Shown here piece by piece: positions 1-5,302 of a stretch of 6,353 bases of DNA; position 1 is the first letter of the stretch, and the number at the start of each line of letters is the position of its first letter. The notes beneath the pieces were generated by a model. It saw only the letters and a program-made list of their open reading frames with translations, was not told where the DNA came from and did no database searches. This DNA comes from Candidatus Arcanibacter lacustris (GTDB lineage Bacteria; Pseudomonadota; Alphaproteobacteria; Rickettsiales; Arcanibacteraceae). The translations under genes and the position numbers were made by a program. The stretch spans positions 1-6,353 of the forward strand of contig JYHA01000142.1 in NCBI GenBank assembly GCA_000970895.1. The letters are read 5' to 3'.

Positions 1-1265
1 GCACTTACCATTTGTTTTAGTTGTTCTTGTACTTCTGGTGATTCCATTAATTCATCTTCTTCTTCAAGTATATTATTAGACTGTGGAGTTGATTGTAGTT
101 TTTGTTCTGGAGTCTGTAATAATGTTTGCTGAAACACAATATCATTGCCAAGATATTTTTTCAGTAATTGCTTTCCTTTTTCAGTACGGTTTTCAGAGTT
201 TGTTTCAAGTGTTAATCTATTGCCCTCTACAACCATATGGCCCATTACAGTATTATCCCAACTTTTGTGCAATTTATTACCTTTTTTAAGCCAAGGAAAG
301 TCAATTTTATTTACATCTCCCGATGAATTAAGTTCTGCATCGCATAAAAATTCATCGGGATCTTCAGATAATGTTAAAGGTAATAGTTTATTGAATACTT
401 CGATAGGAGATGAGGATATTTTAAAATAAGATTTTGAAAATATCATGGGATCACCATCGGTATTATTGAATTGAGGGGCAGGTTGGTTGTGATATTCTTC
501 TATCACTTCAAAAAAACACTCAATTAACTCATAAAGAGAATAATTTCTTAGTGTATTGGCACCTAGAGGTTGATTATCGTTATCTTCGATCAACCATTTT
601 TTAAAATTAAAAATATTGTTATAATAAGAAGTAGGTATTATGTAAGGAGCCATTCCAACAAAAATAGATTGATTATCCATCGTTAAGATACGGCCAAAAA
701 CTATATTTCCTCTTTTAGCGTTGTGAGTAGCCATTTTCTCTTTTATAGTATGTTCACTTCCTAGGAGAATATCTTTCACTATCAAGCATTTTTCTAAGAC
801 AACTTCTTGTATAATATAAAAACTATAATAAGTATGGTTCATAGCTTCGATAAAAGATACTACTTCTCTAGAGAGATTTTTTTGATATGTATTAATATAA
901 TTTTGTGATATAGTTGTGCTATAATCAAATTGATCAACTCCAAAATCTTCTTCTGGTATCCAATTAAATAAAGCCCAGGGAGTGAAAAATCTATCAAATA
1001 TTAATTCCTCATCTAATAGCTCGGACATTCTATTAAGAGAAAAATCATCCCATGCACATTGCATCATATCTTGGGGTAATTTTACTGTAATATAAGGTGT
1101 TAAATGTTTGTCAATAACTTCACCTTCGGTTTTACGTAATTTAGTCCATAATAAATCCACTATTTCTCCACTCTCTGATGATGAATTACTATTCATACAA
1201 CATTTTTTATATTTTTTATTACTGCCACACAAACATAGCTCGTTTCTACCAATTTTATTATTCAT
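1..1265 (-). CDS. SEC-C zinc-motif protein, C-terminus cut by window edge
   Basis: An uninterrupted frame of 421 codons runs from ATG at 1265-1263 to the left edge, with no stop, so the C-terminus is missing. Residues 5-23 form a SEC-C motif, with C11-x-C13-G-S followed by YKK and C22-C23. In SecA and many stand-alone proteins this cysteine pattern binds zinc. The rest (about 40-380) resembles, from memory, a poorly characterised class of large SEC-C proteins. Visible landmarks are a segment around 150-200 (MATHNAKRGNIVFGRI at 178-193) and an NSENRT-K-K block at 356-366. The tail after about 384 is rich in Gln, Glu and Pro and probably disordered. The motif sits at the extreme N-terminus, which fixes the start. 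The start codon overlaps the end of the SOUL gene (ATGAATAA, 8 nt), so translation is probably coupled to it. Molecular function is unknown. Zinc binding is inferred from the motif. Confidence 0.85.
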   Translation of the reverse strand, partial: MNNKIGRNELCLCGSNKKYKKCCMNSNSSSESGEIVDLLWTKLRKTEGEVIDKHLTPYITVKLPQDMMQCAWDDFSLNRMSELLDEELIFDRFFTPWALFNWIPEEDFGVDQFDYSTTISQNYINTYQKNLSREVVSFIEAMNHTYYSFYIIQEVVLEKCLIVKDILLGSEHTIKEKMATHNAKRGNIVFGRILTMDNQSIFVGMAPYIIPTSYYNNIFNFKKWLIEDNDNQPLGANTLRNYSLYELIECFFEVIEEYHNQPAPQFNNTDGDPMIFSKSYFKISSSPIEVFNKLLPLTLSEDPDEFLCDAELNSSGDVNKIDFPWLKKGNKLHKSWDNTVMGHMVVEGNRLTLETNSENRTEKGKQLLKKYLGNDIVFQQTLLQTPEQKLQSTPQSNNILEEEDELMESPEVQEQLKQMVS

Positions 1266-1893
1266 CTTCTAATATACTCATATTTTGATTAAAATCGTGG
1301 ACCTGAGGTTGAATCTCTACCATAATTTCGTTTCTTCTCAAAAATGGTAATGTCCAAGGTGGGTTGTAAAAAGCATATATCTCCTGAGATAACGGTTTGA
1401 AATTATGCTCACTAATAAAATCTTTTAGTTTTGCCAAATTTCTTGCTATATTACTATCGCTTGTTAAGCCAGAAAAGCGAATGACCACGAAAATCTTCTG
1501 GGGTATTTCTAGAAGCTTAATTTTATTATTAAATGGTTTTGGCAGTTCATCAAATGAATAGAGACCTGGCATCACAAAGCTTATATTCCAAGCATTTTCT
1601 TGTTTTTGTTGCATTACTGGTGCTGTCATGGCTATTTTAAGATGCCCTATATTATCACCAGAAATATAATGTGCTAGAAATTTAAATCCAATGCTCCTAG
1701 CAGTTTTAAAATTTTCTTTTACCATAACTTGAGCAACGATGAAATTATCATAATCTCTAAGCTCTATTTGATCATGATATTCGATGATAGTATATTCAGG
1801 ATTCTCAACATTAATCATAATATAGTTCCATACTAAAAAATAAAATATAACAACAATTGATACTAAAATTATATAATAATAATTTTGTTTCAT
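1258..1893 (-). CDS. SOUL-family heme-binding-like protein with N-terminal membrane anchor
   Basis: This 211-residue protein is a clear SOUL/HBP family member. It has an EYTIIEYHDQIELRDYDNFIVAQV-like opening strand pair (32-56, split here only for description), KIAMTAPV at 86-93, SFVMPG at 105-110, LPKP at 117-120, VIRFSGL at 137-143 and the hallmark YNPPWTLPFLRRNEIMVE at 176-193. SOUL proteins bind heme or other tetrapyrroles. The bacterial role is unsettled, and heme binding here is inferred. Residues 7-27 are a single hydrophobic helix after a Lys start, so the protein is probably anchored in the inner membrane with the SOUL domain outside the cytoplasm. No lipobox cysteine is seen. A short tail after 193 is not part of the family core. 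The downstream SEC-C gene starts inside its last codons. No strong Shine-Dalgarno precedes the ATG, and AAAAG a few bases upstream is the nearest match. Confidence 0.93.
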   Translation of the reverse strand: MKQNYYYIILVSIVVIFYFLVWNYIMINVENPEYTIIEYHDQIELRDYDNFIVAQVMVKENFKTARSIGFKFLAHYISGDNIGHLKIAMTAPVMQQKQENAWNISFVMPGLYSFDELPKPFNNKIKLLEIPQKIFVVIRFSGLTSDSNIARNLAKLKDFISEHNFKPLSQEIYAFYNPPWTLPFLRRNEIMVEIQPQVHDFNQNMSILEDE

Positions 1894-1917
1894 GACTTTT
1901 CATTCATTTGTAATTTT

Positions 1918-1953
1918 TATTGATAAACAATTGTTAATTTAAGTTAATCAATA
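1918..1953. promoter_or_regulatory. Inverted repeat upstream of the SOUL gene
   Basis: TATTGAT (1918-1924) pairs with ATCAATA (1947-1953). After one A-A mismatch, AAC (1926-1928) pairs with GTT (1943-1945). The repeat lies 25-60 nt upstream of the SOUL start codon, where a promoter is expected. I could not pick a convincing -35/-10 pair, so an operator role is only a possibility. AT-rich sequence makes chance repeats of this size fairly likely. Confidence 0.35.
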
Positions 1954-2010
1954 GTACTAAAAAATTTTAAATATTAAAAGAAGTTTTTTAGGGAAAATTA
2001 TATTTTACCA

Positions 2011-2038
2011 GTACAGCAAAACTAGAGGTTTGTTGTAC
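2011..2038. repeat. GTAC-bounded hairpin 1
   Basis: GTACAGCAAA (2011-2020) is the reverse complement of TTTGTTGTAC (2029-2038) except for one pair, which would be a G-U wobble in plus-strand RNA. The loop is 8 nt. It is the first of three consecutive inverted repeats that begin and end with GTAC, in the spacer between higA and the SOUL gene. There is no U-tract, so it does not look like a standard intrinsic terminator. Confidence 0.6.
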
Positions 2039-2059
2039 CAATCAAATTTATTGCCTATC

Positions 2060-2096
2060 AGTACAATATATAAAAACTATTAGTATTTATTGTACT
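2060..2096. repeat. GTAC-bounded hairpin 2
   Basis: AGTACAATA (2060-2068) and TATTGTACT (2088-2096) are perfect 9-bp reverse complements. Three more pairs follow inside one T-T mismatch (2070-2072 with 2084-2086). It is immediately followed by a separate palindrome, TTGAAC-CA-GTTCAA, at 2096-2109. This is the second member of the GTAC repeat series. Confidence 0.65.
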
Positions 2097-2130
2097 TGAA
2101 CCAGTTCAATATGAGATATCAGATAATGTT

Positions 2131-2153
2131 GTACTAAAATTAAGTATTAGTAC
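2131..2153. repeat. GTAC-bounded hairpin 3, overlapping the 3' end of higA
   Basis: GTACTAA (2131-2137) and TTAGTAC (2147-2153) are perfect 7-bp reverse complements with a 9-nt loop. The right arm encodes part of the last residues of HigA and the loop contains its stop codon. In the higA transcript this would be a weak AU-rich hairpin at the stop codon. It could help to end or protect the message, but no U-run follows. Confidence 0.5.
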
Positions 2154-2454
2154 GATAATCATTTGACATTGCCTGAATGGCCAAAATTTGTGGATATATT
2201 TGCTTCTTAGTCAATTTTAAATCATAATTCATTTGAAGATTAAGCCAGAATTCAGGCTCGATACCAAAGAATTTCCCTAGTCTTAAAGCTGTATCTGGTG
2301 ATATTTCTCTTTTACCATGGATAATCTGGCTAATTCTATTAGCAGGTACTCCGATCTTAGTTGCCAAGGTGCTTTGATTAATATTACTTGGTTGTAAAAA
2401 TTCTTCAAATAATATTTCCCCTGGAGTGATTGGATCTAATTCATATGTGTTCAT
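2140..2454 (-). CDS. higA: HigA-family antitoxin (XRE helix-turn-helix)
   Basis: This 104-residue protein is of normal length for the HigA/VapI antitoxin family. It opens with the typical DPITPGEILFEEFLQP (7-22) and continues with a helix-turn-helix around 27-50 (STLATKIGVPANRISQIIHG) and the family segment ISPDTALRLGKFFGIEPEFW (51-70). The antitoxin neutralises HigB and, by family precedent, represses its own operon by binding a palindrome at the promoter. It lies 15 nt downstream of higB in the toxin-first order usual for hig operons. It has a good ribosome site, AAGGAG at 2467-2462 with a 7-nt spacer to the ATG, in contrast to higB, which has none. That should favour antitoxin synthesis. 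The last four residues are encoded within a GTAC inverted repeat. Confidence 0.94.
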   Translation of the reverse strand: MNTYELDPITPGEILFEEFLQPSNINQSTLATKIGVPANRISQIIHGKREISPDTALRLGKFFGIEPEFWLNLQMNYDLKLTKKQIYPQILAIQAMSNDYRTNT

Positions 2455-2461
2455 AATATTA

Positions 2462-2467
2462 CTCCTT
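2462..2467 (-). promoter_or_regulatory. Shine-Dalgarno of higA
   Basis: AAGGAG on the minus strand, 7 nt before the higA ATG and just after the higB stop codon. It is the strongest ribosome-binding site I see in the window and supports independent, efficient translation of the antitoxin. Confidence 0.8.
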
Positions 2468-2469
2468 TT

Positions 2470-2748
2470 TTAATGATAATCAACAATTTCAAGATCTGTA
2501 GCATTATTTTCAACCCATTTAAAGCAGAGACGATATTTATTGTTTATACGAATACTATATTGATCTTTTCTATTGCCTATGAGTTTTTCAAGATTATTAC
2601 CAGGTGGTACTCTAAGCGAATTAATAGATATAGCAGCATGCAACATCTCTAATTTTCTTCTAGCAATATGCAAAATTTCACTAAATCTAGCTACGTATTT
2701 ATCTTCAAATAGTAAAGCAGTGTCTTTGCACCTAAAATTCTTGATCAT
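2470..2748 (-). CDS. higB: HigB-family mRNA interferase toxin (RelE superfamily)
   Basis: This 92-residue toxin has the full length expected for HigB. It begins MIKNFRCKDTALLFE and carries PPGNNLEKLIGNRKDQYSIR (48-67), then YRLCF (72-76), and ends in D90-Y91-H92. The same C-terminal Asp-Tyr-His triad is known to be functionally important in Proteus vulgaris HigB, which cuts mRNA in the ribosomal A site. No catalytic position seems lost, so the toxin is probably active. The start is constrained because an in-frame TAA lies two codons upstream of the ATG. No Shine-Dalgarno precedes it, and a promoter lies immediately upstream, so translation is probably leaderless. higA follows after 15 nt. Confidence 0.94.
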   Translation of the reverse strand: MIKNFRCKDTALLFEDKYVARFSEILHIARRKLEMLHAAISINSLRVPPGNNLEKLIGNRKDQYSIRINNKYRLCFKWVENNATDLEIVDYH

Positions 2749-2754
2749 TGTTTA

Positions 2755-2783
2755 AGTATATTATATATTATGAGTTACGTCAA
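2755..2783 (-). promoter_or_regulatory. Promoter of higBA
   Basis: On the minus strand TTGACG (2783-2778) is followed by a 17-nt spacer and TATACT (2760-2755). Each hexamer differs from the sigma-70 consensus by one base. The first base of the higB ATG is 7 nt after the -10, which is where transcription would be expected to start. Confidence 0.75.
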
Positions 2784-2789
2784 GCGTAA
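2775..2789. promoter_or_regulatory. Operator-like palindrome over the higBA -35
   Basis: TTACG-TCAAG-CGTAA is a perfect 5-bp inverted repeat that covers the -35 hexamer. HigA proteins repress their operons through short palindromes at the promoter, so this is the best candidate HigA operator. The assignment is by position and symmetry only. Confidence 0.55.
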
Positions 2790-2819
2790 TATAATGAATT
2801 TATTGAGTATGATCTACTA

Positions 2820-2839
2820 TCAAAAACGATCGTATTTGA
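2820..2839. repeat. 20-bp near-perfect palindrome between the two TA loci
   Basis: TCAAAAACGATCGTATTTGA is self-complementary at every position except one mismatched A-A pair (2825/2834), with ACGATCGT at the centre. It lies about 90 nt past the yafQ-like stop and about 37 nt upstream of the higBA -35. It could be a protein-binding site or part of the end of the upstream transcript. No U-run follows on the minus strand. Confidence 0.5.
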
Positions 2840-2926
2840 AAGTTTTGGATTCCATAATTTTTACACCTCACAAACCCAGCAATCTCGTTATCATGACTCA
2901 TTGCTCAATCAAAGAAGCAGAAACAT

Positions 2927-3199
2927 CTATCTGAACAATTCTGAATGAGATCCAAGTCTCTCTAAAAATAACGTATTATCTTTAACAGAATAAATTAAGA
3001 GGAAATCTGGTTCGATATGACATTCTCTATGATTCTTGTAATTACCTATTAATTTGTGATCTCTAAATTTTTGAGGTATATTTTCTTCATGGACCAAAAG
3101 ATTAATAATTTCTTGTAATATACCAATTTTACGTTTTTGTTTTTTAGCCTTTTCTAGATCTTTTTTAAATTGCGAGGTATAACTAATATTTTTCAGCAT
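2927..3199 (-). CDS. yafQ: YafQ-family mRNA interferase toxin
   Basis: This 90-residue protein is a full-length YafQ-type member of the RelE superfamily. It contains YTSQFKKDLEKAKKQ (7-21), FRDHKL-G-Y (45-54), RECHIEPDFLLIY (58-70) and GSHSELF (83-89). The family catalytic residues appear as His48, His61, Asp65 and His85, matching His50, His63, Asp67 and His87 of E. coli YafQ, which cleaves mRNA on the ribosome. The toxin is therefore probably functional. Its ATG lies inside the 3' end of the antitoxin gene, giving a 17-nt overlap. A modest AGGA (3210-3207) precedes it within antitoxin codons. The arrangement implies coupled translation, with antitoxin made first. Confidence 0.94.
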   Translation of the reverse strand: MLKNISYTSQFKKDLEKAKKQKRKIGILQEIINLLVHEENIPQKFRDHKLIGNYKNHRECHIEPDFLLIYSVKDNTLFLERLGSHSELFR

Positions 3200-3440
3200 T
3201 ACTCAGTCCTAAGTCTTCAAATAGGTCAGTAATACTTTGGTGTGTAGTTAAGCCGATACAACTATCTACTTCAGCAAATGCTTTTAAAGTAAGTTCATTT
3301 GGTTTTTGATCTAGTTGGACGTAAATCTTTTCTTTAATAGCGCTTAATACTAGATCTTTAATTGAAGTTGAAGAGACAGCAGCAAGAATTTTTAATTTCT
3401 GATGATCTTCGTTAGGAATTTCAATATTTATTCTACTCAT
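3183..3440 (-). CDS. Ribbon-helix-helix antitoxin paired with YafQ
   Basis: This 85-residue protein has an N-terminal strand RINIEIP (3-9) and two helices up to about residue 40 (HQKLKILAA, SIKDLVLSAI). That is the ribbon-helix-helix DNA-binding pattern of RelB/DinJ- and CopG-like antitoxins. The C-terminal part (50-80) ends in an acidic segment, ITDLFEDLGL, typical of toxin-wrapping antitoxin tails. It directly precedes and overlaps the YafQ toxin, so it is almost certainly the cognate antitoxin and operon autorepressor. The exact subfamily is uncertain: it is not an obvious close DinJ orthologue. The ATG is preceded by only a weak ribosome-site match. Confidence 0.88.
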   Translation of the reverse strand: MSRINIEIPNEDHQKLKILAAVSSTSIKDLVLSAIKEKIYVQLDQKPNELTLKAFAEVDSCIGLTTHQSITDLFEDLGLSNAEKY

Positions 3441-3470
3441 GTTATTACCATTATGTAAGTTATAATAGTA

Positions 3471-3499
3471 ATTGTACTATATTTAGTAGTATAAGTAAA
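3471..3499 (-). promoter_or_regulatory. Candidate promoter of the antitoxin-yafQ operon
   Basis: On the minus strand TTTACT (3499-3494), a 17-nt spacer and TACAAT (3476-3471) form a plausible sigma-70 promoter, with about 25 nt of leader before the antitoxin ATG. The surrounding sequence is so AT-rich that other -10-like hexamers exist (for example TATAAC just downstream), so the exact site is uncertain. Confidence 0.4.
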
Positions 3500-3600
3500 G
3501 TAGTTATAATTGCCATATCTATAATAGAAGTTATATTAATAACTAGTATAAATTGTATTATTGTAGTGTTATAAATTAGCTATATTGTTTAAGATAGATA

Positions 3601-3720
3601 AGTTGTTTTAGAGTATACTCCAGATGCACATCGTGCCGGGGTATAAAAAGATGTCATTATAGGGCTAAAAAATGGCTATATTGACTTTTATATAAATGGG
3701 TAATAATATCTAAAACAACT
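3601..3720. mobile_element. 120-bp element with perfect 12-bp terminal inverted repeats (MITE-like)
   Basis: AGTTGTTTTAGA (3601-3612) and TCTAAAACAACT (3709-3720) are exact reverse complements and bound a 120-bp segment without coding capacity. Just inside the left repeat is a hairpin (3614-3645) that is markedly more GC-rich than its surroundings. Non-coding segments with terminal inverted repeats are typical of miniature inverted-repeat elements, and the size is also in the range of palindromic elements known in Rickettsia. I see no clear target-site duplication, only AT-rich flanks, and no second copy in the window. A structured RNA or regulatory cruciform is the main alternative. Confidence 0.5.
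3614..3645. repeat. Two-tier GC-rich hairpin inside the 120-bp element
   Basis: TATACTCC (3614-3621) pairs with GGGGTATA (3638-3645), including one U-G wobble. Above a small internal loop, GCAC (3626-3629) pairs with GTGC (3633-3636) around a 3-nt loop. The wobble pair is allowed only in plus-strand RNA and becomes an A-C mismatch on the minus strand. No U-tract follows on either strand, so it is not a standard terminator. Confidence 0.6.
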
Positions 3721-3838
3721 AATTACAATAAAATATGTTATATTTGGACTTAAAAACAAAATTACATTACAAACTATAAAGTAATACTTTAGACTTTACA
3801 TATTGTGAATTATAAAAATCTTAATTAGAAAAAATTAT

Positions 3839-4996
3839 TTAATCAATAAGTGGAGTGGTACCATCTTCTAAAATATTAAGGTAATTACGATAAACATAGA
3901 TTTTATCTCTTTTTTTATTAGTTACTTCTTCTATTATTTTTAATTTCACAAGATGATTTAATGAAACTCTAGCAGTAGGAGCTGAAATATTTAAATCCTT
4001 GCTTAATATAGGTACTGAAATTTGTGGTAATCGTTTTAAATATTCTAAAGTATCAATACAAGAAAATCTTGCACGACCCAGAGATGATATTTTTTTAAAA
4101 TCCTCAGCAAATAATTCATTAATGCTATTAATTGTTGTAATTGCTTGATTTGCAGATTTAAAAATTCCTTCTAAGAAAAATTCTAACCATACCTCCCAAC
4201 TTCCTTCCGTTCTGACTTGTTGTAGTAACTGGTAATAAACAGTCCTGTTTTCTTTTAAAAAAAGACTTAAATATAATATCGGTTCATCAATCATTCCACC
4301 ATCGCATAATAGTAGAGTAATGAGCAATCTTCCTAATCTACCATTGCCGTCTAAAAATGGATGAATCGTTTCAAATTGAACATGAGATATTGCTGCTTTG
4401 ATTAAGACTGATATATTTCTATTATGTAAAAACTTTTCAAAATCGGACAAACATTCTATCATATCATGCACAGGAGGAGGAACAAATATTGCATTACCAG
4501 GCCTGGTTCCTCCTATCCAATTTTGAGATCTTCTAAATTCTCCTGGTTGTTTTTTGGAGCCTCTAACACCTGATAATAAAATACTATGTATTTCGCAAAG
4601 TAATCTAAGTGACAATGGAAATCCATTTTTTAACCTATCAAGGCCATGATTAAGTGCTTTTACGTAATTAGATACTTCTTCCACATCCTCTAATGAAATA
4701 TCAGTTTTTTGTTGATGTTCAAAAAGTATTAAATCTGAAAATGAGCTTTGAGTTCCTTCAATTTGACTGGAAAGTAGAGCTTCCTTCCTAACGTACATAT
4801 AAATGAATAAAGATGGGTTAGGAACTGATTTAGTGAGGCTATTTAATTGAGCAAGAACATGTGTTGCTTTTTCTAAATTAGGATAAATATGATTTAAGTT
4901 TATCTTTAGCTCTGGCATGAGTTTCGGTGGGATATAGGCCTTATAATACTCTCCCGTTACTTTTTGTACCAAATATTTTCCAATACGGTTATTCAT
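3839..4996 (-). CDS. fic: Class II Fic-family AMP-transferase with C-terminal winged helix
   Basis: This 385-residue protein has three parts. An N-terminal Fic_N-type region (about 20-100) contains the inhibitory motif S76-S-Q-I-E80-G81, of the (S/T)xxxE(G/N) type that blocks ATP orientation in class II Fic proteins. The Fic core carries the complete catalytic motif HPFLDGNGRLGR (212-223), with catalytic His212. The C-terminus (about 310-375) contains a winged helix-turn-helix (ISVPILSKDLNISAPTARVS), suggesting DNA binding. The length and layout match Shewanella Fic-like proteins of about 370-390 residues. Fic enzymes usually transfer AMP to Ser, Thr or Tyr of target proteins. The target here is unknown and could be bacterial or, if secreted, a host protein. 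No signal peptide is seen. All key residues are present, so the protein appears intact and self-inhibited. It has its own promoter upstream. Confidence 0.95.
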   Translation of the reverse strand: MNNRIGKYLVQKVTGEYYKAYIPPKLMPELKINLNHIYPNLEKATHVLAQLNSLTKSVPNPSLFIYMYVRKEALLSSQIEGTQSSFSDLILFEHQQKTDISLEDVEEVSNYVKALNHGLDRLKNGFPLSLRLLCEIHSILLSGVRGSKKQPGEFRRSQNWIGGTRPGNAIFVPPPVHDMIECLSDFEKFLHNRNISVLIKAAISHVQFETIHPFLDGNGRLGRLLITLLLCDGGMIDEPILYLSLFLKENRTVYYQLLQQVRTEGSWEVWLEFFLEGIFKSANQAITTINSINELFAEDFKKISSLGRARFSCIDTLEYLKRLPQISVPILSKDLNISAPTARVSLNHLVKLKIIEEVTNKKRDKIYVYRNYLNILEDGTTPLID

Positions 4997-5029
4997 AAAT
5001 ATCTTTTCTTAAGCGTTGCACACTAAGTA

Positions 5030-5059
5030 AATATATAATATTATCTTTTCTTATGTCAA
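5030..5059 (-). promoter_or_regulatory. Promoter of fic
   Basis: On the minus strand a perfect TTGACA (5059-5054) is followed by an 18-nt spacer and TATATT (5035-5030). The expected start point leaves a leader of about 27 nt before the fic ATG, which contains AAGAAAAGA as a weak purine-rich ribosome site. Confidence 0.6.
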
Positions 5060-5302
5060 GTACTTAATTCTTGCCAACTTGAACAGTTTTTATTGTGTAA
5101 AATGAGCTACAAAAATTCTTCAATATCGATAAAAATTACTCTGGCAGAAAAAATAGGAATTTTTCAACCCTTTATTTATTTTGCATAACTAGTTTTCCAT
5201 TTTATCTCATTTATAACAATATTTACGAGTAAAATAAACTTAGATTTATGAGACGATATAATGACACATGATTTGGTCTGTTTTTCATGGTCATTTTCAA
5301 TT

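Larger units (their letters stand above)
3441..3838. other. Gene-free spacer between fic and the antitoxin gene
   Basis: I find no coding sequence in these 398 bases. The left part holds the antitoxin promoter and four copies of GTTATA (3459, 3503, 3530, 3568), one of them within GTTAT-ATTA-ATAAC. The middle holds the 120-bp inverted-repeat element. The right part (3721-3838), downstream of the fic stop codon, is almost pure A/T and shows no convincing terminator hairpin. Confidence 0.7.

Noticed and set aside
83..429. Plus-strand open frames of 68 and 94 codons
   Set aside because: They lie antisense to the long, clearly coding SEC-C frame, have no ribosome site and resemble no known protein.
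2573..2755. Plus-strand open frame of 60 codons
   Set aside because: It is entirely antisense to higB, whose family identity is certain.
3605..3613. GTTTTAGAG resembles the start of a Cas9-type CRISPR repeat, with its complement 100 bp away
   Set aside because: There is no repeated unit with spacers, no cas gene, and the match is only a short stretch that doubles as the terminal inverted repeat of the 120-bp element.
5102..5188. Plus-strand 28-codon open frame starting ATG in the fic upstream spacer
   Set aside because: It has no ribosome site or promoter and no recognisable similarity, and such short frames are common by chance.
5060..5300. Decayed transposase or insertion-sequence end
   Set aside because: No frame longer than 30 codons, no matching terminal inverted repeats and no target duplication could be found.
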